A DNA stretch of 64,000 nucleotides, taken from contig CAWFTU010000024.1 in assembly GCA_963818725.1 (NCBI GenBank), positions 310,001-374,000 on the forward strand, read 5' to 3'. The notes under the pieces were generated by a model. That model worked only from the letters and a program-made list of their open reading frames with translations. It was not told the DNA's origin and ran no database searches. Positions within the stretch are counted from its first letter, which is position 1. Every line of letters begins with the position of its first letter. Below are positions 1 through 9,382 of this stretch, piece after piece. The position numbers and the translations under genes were made by a program. This DNA is from DATFDN01 sp963818725. GTDB lineage: Bacteria > Pseudomonadota > Alphaproteobacteria > Acetobacterales > Acetobacteraceae.

Positions 1-200
1 GGCAACTGTTGTTCCACACCGTCAGTCGCCTTTACGAACGCACCTCGGTGATCGTCACCACGAGCCTCGCCTTTGGTGAATGGCCGAGCGTGTTCGCGGG
101 CGACGCCAAGATGACCACCGCGCCGCTGGATCGCCCAACCCATCACTGCGACATCGTCGAGACCGGCAACGACAGCTGGCGCTTCAAGAACCGCGCCTGA
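1..200 (+). CDS. istB: IS21-family ATP-binding helper protein IstB, 3' end only
   Basis: This is the C-terminal end of an IstB helper ATPase, cut by the left edge of the window; the reading frame begins at base 3. About 65 residues remain, including the ERTSVIVTT and AFGEWPSVF segments, the DAKMTTAPLDR stretch and the HHCDIVETGNDSWRFKNR tail that closes most IS21-family IstB proteins. IstB is an AAA+ ATPase that assists the IstA transposase in target choice. The expected IS21 right end lies just downstream but is split by an ISL3-family element. The family call is secure; whether the full gene is intact cannot be seen here. Confidence 0.9.
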   Translation, partial: QLLFHTVSRLYERTSVIVTTSLAFGEWPSVFAGDAKMTTAPLDRPTHHCDIVETGNDSWRFKNRA

Positions 201-375
201 GCTTCACAAGCAACCGCCAGGGCTTGCACCGGTGGGTCCACGGGGGAGAGACCCCGCGCGCCGCTGCGTCAGCCTCTGCATGGGCACTCCGCAACGCGAG
301 GGTCTCCCCTATGGACTACCGGCACAAGCAAACAACACGGGGTCACGATTGGACGCCGATCCGGGGTCAAAGTTC
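201..375. other. non-coding right flank of the IS21 element
   Basis: No convincing gene lies between istB and the ISL3 element. Bases 339-371 contain two tandem motifs (GGTCACGATTGGACGCCGAT followed by GGGGTCAAAG) of the kind repeated at IS21 termini. A matching outermost copy, CAATTTCGACGCCGATTGAC followed by A, sits at 2071-2091 on the far side of the ISL3 element. I infer that the IS21 terminus was split by insertion of the ISL3 element. Confidence 0.6.
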
Positions 376-2070
376 GGCTCTCCGCGGTTTCTGGTGCAGG
401 TGGTCGCTTGAGGTGGCGTGACCCCATATGGAGGAGGACAGCTTCCTTCTTCATTCCGTGCCGAGTTGCTCTCCCATCTCCTGCCCATGATCCCGGAGGG
501 CCTGTTCGTCGAGCAGGTCCTTCCCGGGCTTGACCGCGTCGTCATTCTCTCCCGCCCGAAGTCGCTGACCTCCGTCTGCCCGCGCTGTGGCGCGGCGTCC
601 GCGCGCGTGCATAGCCATTACCAGCGGACCCTGGCCGACCTGCCTTGGCAGGGACAGATCGTCGCCCTGCGCGTCCAGGCGCGGCGGTTCCGCTGCACGA
701 CCAGCGGATGCAAGCGCCGGATCTTTGCCGAGCGCCTTCCCGAAGTGACCGCACCGCGAGCGCGTCGGACCGCACGGCTGGCCGAGATCCAACGCCATAT
801 CGGTCTCGCGCTTGGTGGCGAAGCCGGATCTCGCCTGGCGCGCCGCCTGACGATGCCGGTTGGCGCCACCACCCTGCTCGGCATGCTCCGCCGCGGAGCG
901 CCGGAGACCCCCGCCCAGGCTCCGCGGGTACTCGGGGTAGACGACTGGGCGTGGCGCCGTGGCAGGCGCTACGGCACCATTCTCGTTGACCTCGAGCGCC
1001 ACCGTGTGGTCGACCTCCTGCCGGACCGCCGCGCCGACACGCTCGTCGCCTGGCTTAAGGCACATCCCGGAGCCGAGGTGCTCAGCCGCGACCGTGGCGG
1101 AACCTATGCGGACGCCGCAGGCCGGGGCGCGCCCGACGCCGTTCAGGTCAGCGACCGCTGGCACCTGCTGGAGAACTGCAGCAGCGCCCTGCTCGATGCT
1201 GTCCGGCGCCGCAGGCGCGAGGTGCGGTCCGCCGCGCAGCTGGATACCGCAGAGACGACCACGACCGTGGCACCGCCGATGACGAGTGCCGAACGGCGAC
1301 ACTGGGAACGGTGGCGCAGGCAACACGACATCTATGACGAGGTGATGCGCCTCCGGCGGGAGGGCATGCCGATCAAGGAGATCGTGCGCAGGCTGGCCAT
1401 CGGAGGCAACACGGCCCGGCGTTGGCTGCGCGGCGCTGGGCCGGATCCCTTCCGCCCCCGCCGGAGCATGTTGGAGCCTTACCGCGCCACGCTCGAGCGA
1501 CGCTGGGCCGAGGGGTGCCGCAATGGAACCCAGCTGTGGCGCGAACTGCGGGATGCCGGGTTCCAGGGCGGGCTGCGCGTCGTCACCGAATGGGCTACCC
1601 GGCAGCGCCTTGCAGGTCACCCCGGCCGGGCTGACTCCTGCTTCACGGTGCCGCCGCTACGGCGCGTGGCTCGGATGCTCACCGCCGACCCGTCCACGCT
1701 GCAGGCGGAGGAGCAGCAATATCTCAATCAGTTGCTCGCCACCTCGGCGCCTCTTGCGCTGGCACGTGATCTCGCCCTGAGCTTCGCGGCCATCGTGCGC
1801 GAGCGGAAGAGCGACGAACTCGACCGCTGGCTGGCCGACGCGGCCGAAAGCGAGATGCGGTCGTTTGCCGGCGGGCTCAAGCAGGATGAAGCTGCGGTTC
1901 GGGCTGCGCTTGAGATGCCGTGGAGCAACGGGCAGACCGAAGGCCAGATCACCAGGCTGAAGCTGATCAAGCGGCAAATGTATGGGCGAGCCAAGCATGA
2001 CCTGCTGCGGGCTCGGGTTCTGCAAGCGGCCTGATCCGGACAACTGCTGCACCAGAAACCGCGGAGAGCC
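376..2070 (+). mobile_element. ISL3-family insertion sequence
   Basis: The element is bounded by a perfect 24-bp inverted repeat at 376-399 and 2047-2070 (it begins GGCTCTCCGCGG). The similarity continues imperfectly for about 12 more bases outwards (GTCAAAGTT on the left, GTCGAAATT on the complement of the right), so the true ends may be nearer 364 and 2082. One transposase gene fills it. No clean 8-bp target duplication is visible. It sits inside the right terminus of an IS21 element. Confidence 0.85.
418..2034 (+). CDS. ISL3-family transposase
   Basis: This is a single-ORF transposase of 538 residues, a usual length for ISL3. The N-terminus has a zinc-binding domain with CPRCG near residue 55 and a second pair in RCTTSGCKRR, followed by a helix-turn-helix region. 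The DDE catalytic core is recognisable in VDDWAWRRG, LSRDRGGTYA, SDRWHLLENC and the C-terminal NGQTEGQITRLKLIKRQMYG segment that carries the glutamate. The annotated start is a GTG; an ATG at 487 (MIPEGLFVEQ) is a reasonable alternative because homology begins there. The reading frame is intact, so the element may still be active. Confidence 0.93.
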   Translation: MTPYGGGQLPSSFRAELLSHLLPMIPEGLFVEQVLPGLDRVVILSRPKSLTSVCPRCGAASARVHSHYQRTLADLPWQGQIVALRVQARRFRCTTSGCKRRIFAERLPEVTAPRARRTARLAEIQRHIGLALGGEAGSRLARRLTMPVGATTLLGMLRRGAPETPAQAPRVLGVDDWAWRRGRRYGTILVDLERHRVVDLLPDRRADTLVAWLKAHPGAEVLSRDRGGTYADAAGRGAPDAVQVSDRWHLLENCSSALLDAVRRRRREVRSAAQLDTAETTTTVAPPMTSAERRHWERWRRQHDIYDEVMRLRREGMPIKEIVRRLAIGGNTARRWLRGAGPDPFRPRRSMLEPYRATLERRWAEGCRNGTQLWRELRDAGFQGGLRVVTEWATRQRLAGHPGRADSCFTVPPLRRVARMLTADPSTLQAEEQQYLNQLLATSAPLALARDLALSFAAIVRERKSDELDRWLADAAESEMRSFAGGLKQDEAAVRAALEMPWSNGQTEGQITRLKLIKRQMYGRAKHDLLRARVLQAA

Positions 2071-2127
2071 CAATTTCGACGCCGATTGACAAGGAGAAAC
2101 TACGATTCTCAAACTAGACGCGGTTTA
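2071..2127. repeat. IS21 outer terminus plus a solo IS630 end
   Basis: Bases 2071-2091 are the outermost IS21 end. Immediately after it, 2092-2127 matches the end of the IS630 element found at 35326-35360, in reverse orientation: the last 21 bases (TCTCAAACTAGACGCGG then TTTA) are identical to that element's left inverted repeat. This remnant also keeps the natural transposase stop (reading EKLRFSN then TAG). I infer that an IS630 copy was disrupted by the IS21 element, leaving only this end inside the window. Confidence 0.8.
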
Positions 2128-2222
2128 ATTTTCTCACCAGCGGCAGCTTCGTGGATGGTGAGCAGCACGAACGCGAACGTCCGGAATCCACCACAAGCCG
2201 TCATCAGACTGGGCGGCTGATA

Positions 2223-2586
2223 TCACTTCACCCGCCTCAAGATCAGAATGTAGGCAACGAGATCATCGATCTCCCCTCTACTCAGGTGCAGGTCCGGCAT
2301 CCGGCTATGCGGCGTCTGAAGAAAAACCCGCAATGCCATCGGCGTGGTCGAGGTCATGCGCGCGATGGCCTCGAACGGCGGCGCGCCGTAGCTGGTGCCG
2401 CGCTGCTGCGCGGGGCCGATCACGTGGCACTCGCTGCACCACTTCGCGGCGAGGCGCTGGCCGGCGGCGCTGTCTCCAGTCTCTTGCGCGCGCGCCGGCA
2501 GCGTCGATGCGGACACCTGAAATCGCGCCTAGCAGGAGAACCGCCGCCGCGAACCCCGTTCGGCATCGCGCTCTCACGAGGCTCAC
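2223..2586 (-). pseudogene. small c-type cytochrome, frameshifted between signal peptide and haem domain
   Basis: The downstream frame encodes a mono-haem cytochrome c domain with the CSECH haem-attachment motif (WCSECHVIG) and a possible distal methionine in PHSRMPDL, about 97 residues. The frame just upstream encodes a typical signal peptide (GTG start at 2586, then TGFAAAVLLLGAIS). The two frames meet near 2515-2520; joined they read LLGAISG then SASTLPARAQETG, an expected export signal followed by the mature protein. One base change would restore the gene. It follows the universal stress gene after one base, so the two are probably co-transcribed. The mature protein would act in the periplasm as an electron carrier; its partner is unknown. 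Confidence 0.7.
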
Positions 2587-2587
2587 C

Positions 2588-3448
2588 CTAGCGCGACATC
2601 AGCACTGGGGCGGTCATCTGGGACAGCAGCGCGCAGGTGACGCCGCCCAGAAAGATCTCGCGCGTGCGCGAGTGACCGTACCCGCCGATCACGATGAGAT
2701 CGGCGCCATTGTCGGCCGCGTAGTTCAGCAACGCGTCCGCATCCGAGACGGAACTATCCCGGACCGTCCGGGCCGCATCGACCGTCAGGCCATGGCGCGC
2801 AAGGTGCTCGGCGATCTGCGCACCTGGTATCTCGTTCGGATCGGAGGCCCCATGCGCGCGCTCGACAGCCAGAATCGTGACCCTCGCCGAGGCTTCGACG
2901 ACCGGCAGCATGTGGTGCACGGCGCGCGCCGCCTCCCGGCTTCCGTCCCAGCCGACGAGTACGTTGCGCCCCACCTTCTCGAAATGGCCGGCATACGGCA
3001 CCAGCAGCAATGGCCGCCCCGCTCCCATGAGGGCGTCCTCGATCAAGGTGCGGGACGCCGCCGCCTCCTTCGTCCCGGGAGACGCTTGCGCCAGGACGAT
3101 CAGATCCCTGCAACGGGCGCTTCGAACCAGATCTTGGGACGCCACCCCGGACGCAATCTGCCAGTCGCCATTGGCTCCGCCACGGCGAAGCTGATCGCGG
3201 AAATTCTCCTCGATGCTCGCCGCCAGCGCGGTGGCGCGGACTCGGATCTCATCGAGCATCGGCGGAACGTCGAAGATTCCGGGATACGCCCCCACGACGA
3301 AGCCCGGGCCGTGAACGACCAGGTTCTCCAGCGGGCAGAACCCCGTCAGGTGCGCGTCGTTGCGCCGGGCAAGGTCAAGCGCCACGGCGAGCGCGGAGCC
3401 GCTGTTCGAAGAGCCGTCGAGCACGACCAATAGGTCTCGCACCTGCAT
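2588..3448 (-). CDS. tandem-domain universal stress protein (UspA superfamily)
   Basis: This is a cytoplasmic protein of 286 residues with two UspA folds in tandem. The first begins RDLLVVLDGSSNSGSALAVAL and the second begins NVLVGWDGSREAARAVHHML. The second ends with GGYGHSRTREIFLGG, which resembles the ATP-binding glycine motif of UspA proteins. I chose the ATG at 3448 because an AAGGAG ribosome site lies 6-7 bases upstream; a longer reading frame to 3505 has no such site. Such proteins respond to oxygen limitation or stress in many bacteria, which fits the nearby FixL-like kinase and alcohol dehydrogenase. The exact ligand cannot be told from sequence. Confidence 0.9.
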   Translation of the reverse strand: MQVRDLLVVLDGSSNSGSALAVALDLARRNDAHLTGFCPLENLVVHGPGFVVGAYPGIFDVPPMLDEIRVRATALAASIEENFRDQLRRGGANGDWQIASGVASQDLVRSARCRDLIVLAQASPGTKEAAASRTLIEDALMGAGRPLLLVPYAGHFEKVGRNVLVGWDGSREAARAVHHMLPVVEASARVTILAVERAHGASDPNEIPGAQIAEHLARHGLTVDAARTVRDSSVSDADALLNYAADNGADLIVIGGYGHSRTREIFLGGVTCALLSQMTAPVLMSR

Positions 3449-3514
3449 GTCTCGCTCCTTCTGGGCACTGCGCGCCCACCAAGCATCCTGGACGGCGGAC
3501 CGCATTGACCTGAA

Positions 3515-4543
3515 TCAAGCTGTGGCGTCCGGAGCGGACTCGGTCCCTTGCCCTCCGGGGCCTGTCAAGAGGACGGCCGCGCCGGTGAGCGTGCCGTCGC
3601 GGAGGGCGGCGAGGGCCGCGTTGGCCTCCGCGAGCGGGTACGCGCGCGTCTCGGTCCGGACCGGGATTGCCGGCGCAAGCGCCAGGAACGCCTCGGCGTC
3701 GTCGCGCGTGAGGTTCGCGACCGAGCGTATCACCCGCTCCTTCCACAGCCAGTCGTAGGGAAAGCTGGGGATGTCGCTCATGTGGATGCCGCCGCACACG
3801 ACCACCCCGCCCGGCCGCACGGCGCGCAAGGCTTGCGGCACCAGCGCGCCGACCGGGGCGAAAATGATCGCCGCGTCCAGCGCCTCCGGTGGCATCTCGT
3901 CCGAGCCGCCCGCCCACGCCGAGCCGAGGCCGCGGGCGAAATCCTGCGCGGGCGCATCCCCCGGACGGGTGAACGCGTGGATCACGCGCCCTTGGTGGCG
4001 GGCCACCTGCGCCACGATGTGCGCCGCCGCGCCGAAGCCGTAGAGGCCCAGCCGCTTGCCGTCCCCAGCCATGCGCAGGCAGCGATAGCCGATCAGCCCG
4101 GCGCAGAGGAGCGGCGCCGCCTGCACATCCGAATAGAACGATGGGATCGGGAAGCAGTAGCGCGCGTCCGCCACCGTGTACTCGGCATAGCCGCCGTCGA
4201 TCTGATAGCCGGTGAAGCGCGCGCGCTCACACAGATTTTCATGCCCCGACCGGCAGTACTCGCAGACGCCGCAGGTCCAGCCGAGCCACGGAACGCCCAC
4301 CCGGCTCCCAGGCTGAAACCGGGTCACGCCCGGTCCGGCCGCGACGACGCGCCCAACGATCTCGTGCCCTGGGATCAGCGGACGCTTCGGGTCGGGAAGC
4401 TCGCCGTCCACGACGTGCAAGTCGGTGCGGCAGACGGCGCACGCATGGACCCGGACCAGGACCTCGCCGGGGCCCGGGCGCGGCTCGGGCATGTCGGCCA
4501 GCTCCAGGGCGACTCCCGGCTGGCGGAACAACATGGCACGCAT
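3515..4543 (-). CDS. zinc-dependent alcohol dehydrogenase
   Basis: This is a medium-chain dehydrogenase of 342 residues that should oxidise an alcohol or reduce an aldehyde with NAD(P). Catalytic zinc ligands are Cys38 (CAVCRTD) with His60-Glu61 (PGHE). Structural zinc cysteines are C91, C94, C97 and C105 in CGVCEYCRSGHENLC. The Rossmann region starts at LGLYGFGAAAH; its glycine pattern is looser than usual. The ATG at 4543 is preceded by AGGAGG at 8 bases; the longer frame to 4564 adds only an unlikely leader. The gene is followed by the stress protein and cytochrome genes on the same strand, a grouping often seen in low-oxygen regulons. The substrate is unknown. Confidence 0.9.
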   Translation of the reverse strand: MRAMLFRQPGVALELADMPEPRPGPGEVLVRVHACAVCRTDLHVVDGELPDPKRPLIPGHEIVGRVVAAGPGVTRFQPGSRVGVPWLGWTCGVCEYCRSGHENLCERARFTGYQIDGGYAEYTVADARYCFPIPSFYSDVQAAPLLCAGLIGYRCLRMAGDGKRLGLYGFGAAAHIVAQVARHQGRVIHAFTRPGDAPAQDFARGLGSAWAGGSDEMPPEALDAAIIFAPVGALVPQALRAVRPGGVVVCGGIHMSDIPSFPYDWLWKERVIRSVANLTRDDAEAFLALAPAIPVRTETRAYPLAEANAALAALRDGTLTGAAVLLTGPGGQGTESAPDATA

Positions 4544-4660
4544 GGGACAAAGCCTCCTGAACACCTTGCGGCGATCATGATCGGTGCGCCTGTCAAAGCC
4601 GCGACGAACTACAATCCGGTGCGATTAACGCATCGCGTGGCGCTCCCGCATTGAGCCAGA

Positions 4661-5848
4661 TCACTCACCCTTCTGCGGGCGGGGAAGCGTCATGCGGAAC
4701 ACGGTGCCGCCGCCCGGAGCGTCCTCCGCTCGCAGCTCGCCGCCATGCGTCTCCACGATGGCCCGGCAGACCGACAGGCCGACGCCCATCCCGTTCGGCT
4801 TGGTGGTCACGAACGGCTGGAACAGCCGGGCGCGGACTGGCTCGGGAAGGCCAGGGCCGGTGTCGCTGACGGCGACCTCAACCATGCCGTCCGCCGGCCT
4901 TGCCGCGATCCCAAGCTTACGCCGCGCCGAGCCCTCCATCGCCTCCACCGCGTTGCGCAGCAGGTTCAGCAGCACTTGCTGGATCTGCACCTTGTCGATG
5001 ACCGCCTCGGCGGCGCCGGGCTCGACATGGATGTCGAGCTTCAGTCCGGGCCCGACGCCGATCAGCGCCAGCGCCACCGCCTCCTGGATCGTTCGAGCCA
5101 AATCCTCGATGCGGCGCTCCGTCTCGCCCTTCTTCACCAGCGACCGGAGCCGCTGGATGATCTGCCGGGCCCGCTCCGCCTGCTCGACGATCCGGTCCAT
5201 CGCCTGCTCGGCGCGCGCTTGCTCCCCGGCCGCGAGCAAGCGGCGCGCGCCGTTCAGGTAGTTGGTGATGGCGGCCAAGGGCTGCGTCACTTCGTGGGCG
5301 AGTGCGGAGGCCATCTGTCCAAGCTCGTTCAGTCGCGAGACATGCACGAGTTCGGATTGCAGCTCGGAGAGCCGTCGCTCGCGCGCCCGGCGCTCGGTGA
5401 GGTCGCGCACGAAGCCCGTGAACAGCCGTTCCCCGCCGACCCGCGCCTCTCCCACGGCGAGCTCCATGGGAAACGTGCTGCCGTCCTTGCGCTGGCCCAC
5501 CGCGACACGGCCCATGCCGATGATGCGGCGCTCGCCCGTCGCCAGATAGCGTTCGATGTAGCGGTCGTGATCCTCGCGGTGCGGCGAGGGCATGAGGCAG
5601 CTCACGTTCTCGCCCACCACCTCCGCTGGCGCGTAGCCGAACAGGCGCGCGGCGGCGGCGCTGAATGACTGAATGATCCCGCGCAAGTCGATCACGATCA
5701 GCGCATCCGGCACGGTGTCCAGGATCGACTGCAACAAGGCCTCGCGCTGTGGCAAAGTGTCCTCCGCCTGGTGCGTCTCGTTCCGTGGCCTCGCCCCTCC
5801 CGCGACGACGGGCATCCAGGACCGCGCACCGGAGGCCGCCTGTCTCAT
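4661..5848 (-). CDS. fixL: FixL-like oxygen-sensing PAS histidine kinase
   Basis: This is a soluble sensor kinase of 395 residues with no membrane segment, like the Bradyrhizobium-type FixL. A haem-binding PAS domain spans about residues 35-155: the proximal haem ligand is His94 in REDHDRYIERY, and the distal arginine Arg114 lies in GMGRVAVGQRKDG. Both match the FixL pattern, as do TFPMELAVGE and FTGFVRDLTERR. The kinase part follows, with phospho-acceptor His185 in ALAHEVTQPLAAITNY, the N-box in NLLRNAVEAM, and ATP-lid glycines in DTGPGLPE and GMGVGLSVCR. FixL kinases are switched off by oxygen. No fixJ regulator lies next to it; the next gene is an MFS permease 10 bases away. Confidence 0.85.
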   Translation of the reverse strand: MRQAASGARSWMPVVAGGARPRNETHQAEDTLPQREALLQSILDTVPDALIVIDLRGIIQSFSAAAARLFGYAPAEVVGENVSCLMPSPHREDHDRYIERYLATGERRIIGMGRVAVGQRKDGSTFPMELAVGEARVGGERLFTGFVRDLTERRARERRLSELQSELVHVSRLNELGQMASALAHEVTQPLAAITNYLNGARRLLAAGEQARAEQAMDRIVEQAERARQIIQRLRSLVKKGETERRIEDLARTIQEAVALALIGVGPGLKLDIHVEPGAAEAVIDKVQIQQVLLNLLRNAVEAMEGSARRKLGIAARPADGMVEVAVSDTGPGLPEPVRARLFQPFVTTKPNGMGVGLSVCRAIVETHGGELRAEDAPGGGTVFRMTLPRPQKGE

Positions 5849-5858
5849 CCCACTGCAA

Positions 5859-7082
5859 TTACCCGAGCATGAGATAACGCGGACGACGGACCAGAAGCAG
5901 CAGCGCGATCGAGAGATTGAGCGCGTTCCACAGCACGCCGTTGGCGAAGGCGGCGCGATAGGAGCCGGCGATGTCGAAGATCTCTCCCGGCATCCAGCCG
6001 CCCAGCGCCATGCCGAACAACGTCGCCATGATGATCACGCCAAATCGCGTGCCGGCCTCCCTGGCCGGGAAATACTCGCGCACGATGATCGCGTAGCTCG
6101 GCACGATGCCGCCCTGGAACAGTCCGAACAACGCGGAGATCACGTAGAGCGACGCGAGCCCGTCGAAGCCGAGATAGAGCAGCAACGCGACCATCTGAAG
6201 CGTCGATCCCAGCACGAGCGTGCGCAATCCGCCGATGCGGTCGGCGATGAAGCCCGACGCGACCCGGCTGACAACGCCGAAGCCGAGCATCAGCGAGAGC
6301 ATTTCCGCGCCGCGGGCGGGGCCGTAGCCAAGATCGCCGCAATACGCGACGATATGCACCTGCGGCATCGCCATGCCCACGCAGCAGCCGACGCCGGCCA
6401 CGGCGAGCAGCACCATGAGCGCGTTCGGCGACAACCCCAGCGAGCCGGACAGGGCGGGGGACACGCCTTGGTTTGCCGTCGGCCGCTGTGCGGGCGGGCG
6501 CCGGAGCAGGACAAAGGCGAGCGGAATCATCGCCGTCGCGCAGAACACGCCTATTCCCAGGTAGGTGGCGCGCCAGCCGGCTAACTGGATGAAATGTTGC
6601 ACGACCGACGGCCACAGCACGCCAGCGAGATAGTTGCCGCACGCGGCGAGCGCCACGGCGATGCCCCGCCGCCTGACGAACCAAAGCGACGTGTCCGCGA
6701 TGATCGGCACGAATGTCGCGGAACAGCCGGAGCCGATCAGCAAGCCCTGCGCGAGCGCGAACTGCCACAGGCTTTGCGCGAACCCGCCCGCGACGTAGCC
6801 GGCGGTGAGCAGCATCGCTCCGCCGATGACGGATGCGGTGATCCCGAACCGGTCGGCGACGCGCCCCGCCACAACCCCGCCGAGCGCGAAGCCGATCATG
6901 GTCAGCGTGAACGGGATGGTCGCGCCCGCGCGCTCGACGCCGAACGCGTTTTGCACGGCCGGCAAGACGACGACCACGGACCACATGCCCACGCCGCCAA
7001 TCGTGCTGAGCAGCATGGCCACGCACAGCCGGCCCCATGCGTAGAGGCTGTCCGGCCCTCCCGGTCTATCCGCTATGTTCAC
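5859..7082 (-). CDS. MFS transporter
   Basis: This is an inner-membrane permease of 407 residues with about twelve hydrophobic helices in two halves. The loop between helices 2 and 3 carries the MFS signature GRVADRFG, and the second half has an equivalent ADRIGGLR. It resembles the oxalate/formate antiporter and monocarboxylate branch of the superfamily in general layout, but the substrate cannot be assigned. The stop of this gene is 10 bases from the fixL start, suggesting a shared transcript running from here into fixL. Confidence 0.87.
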   Translation of the reverse strand: MNIADRPGGPDSLYAWGRLCVAMLLSTIGGVGMWSVVVVLPAVQNAFGVERAGATIPFTLTMIGFALGGVVAGRVADRFGITASVIGGAMLLTAGYVAGGFAQSLWQFALAQGLLIGSGCSATFVPIIADTSLWFVRRRGIAVALAACGNYLAGVLWPSVVQHFIQLAGWRATYLGIGVFCATAMIPLAFVLLRRPPAQRPTANQGVSPALSGSLGLSPNALMVLLAVAGVGCCVGMAMPQVHIVAYCGDLGYGPARGAEMLSLMLGFGVVSRVASGFIADRIGGLRTLVLGSTLQMVALLLYLGFDGLASLYVISALFGLFQGGIVPSYAIIVREYFPAREAGTRFGVIIMATLFGMALGGWMPGEIFDIAGSYRAAFANGVLWNALNLSIALLLLVRRPRYLMLG

Positions 7083-7099
7083 GCTCCGAATACCCGATC

Positions 7100-9287
7100 C
7101 TATCTGGCAATCTCAATTCCCGCCTGGGCCGCCCAGGGGACGGCGGCGATCCCGTCACGGTCGGCGGCCGTGACCAGCGCCCGTGCATCCTCGGGCAACA
7201 AAAAGCGTTGCGCCACCAGCCGCTCGGCCCCGGCGCGGAACGCCGCGACATAGGCGGCCTGGTCCGGATAGCGCTCAGCGATTGACGGCCGCGGATCGCC
7301 CGTCGCCTGCCGCGCCGCGCGGTCCGGCGCGAAGGGGATGAAGCTGCCCTGGAGGTTGCACATGCCCCCTTCAAAGTGCCCGGCCCGCCCGACATTCCAG
7401 CCGGTATAGGTGCCAATCGGCGCCTGCACGAACACCGACCGTACACCGCCCAGATCGTTGCCGTCCGCGTCCACCTGCGGCGCCAGCACGCCGTAGCTCG
7501 CCGTGCGCAGGCGCGGCGGCTCGACGGTGACGACGCCGCTCTCCGCGCCTGGGTGAAACAGCGGGCCGAAATCAAGCACGTGCAGCGGATCATAAACCCG
7601 CGTCGTGACAGTGGCGGGGCGCGACACGCCGCCATACGCGTTCGCGGGGATGGGCGGGAACTTCACCTGGTCCGGGGCCACCATCGTCCCGTCGGCGACG
7701 CGCGGCGCGGCGCTCGGCGGCGGTCCCACCCCATCGCGCACCCAGGCCGTGAAATCCGCGAGCAGCGCGCGCATGGTCCAGATCTGCGGGTTCGGGTTCG
7801 ACTGCTGCTGGCACGTGTTGCCCAGCCCTGGCGCGGCGAGCGGCGCCGGCGCCGGGGCGTGCTGCGTGCTGGCCATGATGTAGGTCCGCACGCCCTCCGC
7901 GTCACGCGTGTCGCGCTGCCCGAGCGGATCGGTGATCCCGAGCGACTGCCGCCCCTCCCACATCTCGAGCGCTGTCGCGACGTGGAACACGCGCGGGCAG
8001 GTTCCACTCGCCGCGCAGCGGTCGAGCAGCCCCGCGCCGCGCCCAGTGAGCGGATCGTGTTGTGGCGCGTAGGCGAAGGGGAACTCGTAGGCTGGGTAGA
8101 GATGGTCGGTCTGCTCGCCCCAGGCCCGGTAGGGCTGGCCGAAGCGGACGTTCAGCGGCATCAGCCCGCCGCCGATATGCGGGAACGCGCCATCGAACAC
8201 CCGCGCGCCGCTCTCGTCCTCGTTGAAGCCGAGCGCGATCAGGCTCCGGATCATCCGCCCGCTCTGCGACGATCCCTCGATGATCGTCTTCTGCCCCTCG
8301 CGCCAGACGGGGTTGGCCCTGCCCTGCTCGTCGGCCGGGGCGCGGCCCAGGAAGACGCCGAGGTCGCGCGTGGCCGCGAACCCGATCGCCAGCACCAGCG
8401 GGTCGCGCGCGCGATAGATCAGCTCATAGAGATTCCCAGGCTGGAAACCGGCGGGGAGGCACAGGTGCTTCGGGTCCGGAATGGCGTCCTGCCCGCCCCG
8501 GCCGCAAATCGCGAAGCGCCAGTCCGCGTTGGGGATCGGCGCGCGCGGATCTTGCTCGCGCGCACGAACGGTCAGCGTGGGCAGGAACGTGTCGGGAGAC
8601 GGCGTGCGATTATCGGTGCTCGCGGCCGGGTAGCTGTCATAGCTGTCCGGAAGCATGGCCAGCACCTGCTGGCTGCGGCTCAGCGGCAACGTGGTGGCTG
8701 GCGCCGAGGTAATCAGCTCGCTGCGCACAATCCCCGTGATTGGTGAGCCGTTGCGCGCGCGCCGTGATTTCGGACATCAACAGGCGGCCCGACCCCGGCC
8801 GGACATCCATCTCCCAGCCCCACCAAACCAGCGTGTAGCCCTGCCGCATCAGCCATCCGTCGCCCGGAGAGCCGAGTGCGTTGCGCGCGACGATCCCTGG
8901 CGCGACAGCGTTGTTGAAGACGCCGAGTGCGAGCTTGTTGCCGCGATTGTTCACCTCGAACAGCAGCACGCCGTTGCCTTGCTGTTGATCGGCGGGCTTC
9001 AGCAACTCGACATCCATGTCATACTCAACCATCCCGTGCGCGTTGCGTGGCGCGAGATCGAGATCCTGGATCACCGCGTTGCGCGGATCGGCTGGATCAA
9101 GCTCGCCATGCGCACGGGCCAGCACATGTTCGTACGCTCCGGCCGCCCCGAACACTTCGCCTCCGAAGGCCGGCTCGGTGCGCAGGACGTCCAGCCGCGT
9201 GATCCGCGCCTCCGCCGCCGTCGCCAGGCCCAGCAGCAGCACGCCAACGGTGAGAAGGGTGCGGCGACAACGCGCTAAAGGGTGCAT
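7100..9287 (-). pseudogene. secreted alpha/beta hydrolase-domain protein, one frameshift
   Basis: Two adjoining frames together encode one exported protein of about 728 residues. The upstream part (from ATG 9287, with GAGG nearby) has a signal peptide (TLLTVGVLLLGLATAAEA) and the N-terminal domain ending GWEMDVRPG. The rest continues from 8728 and contains the likely nucleophile motif EGSSQSGRM. It belongs to the large uncharacterised alpha/beta hydrolase-domain family of Proteobacteria. The frames join at a run of four Cs at 8732-8735; removing one base gives LTNHGIVRSELITSAP without a break. This may be a sequencing indel or a real mutation. The substrate is unknown. Confidence 0.75.
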
Positions 9288-9382
9288 GGAGTGATCCTCG
9301 CCGGCTCGAACGTGTTTCGCGCCAAGGCGGGGGCGAGCCCAGTGGTCTCGCACCAAACACCCGCATCGGAGCCGTGCGGGCG

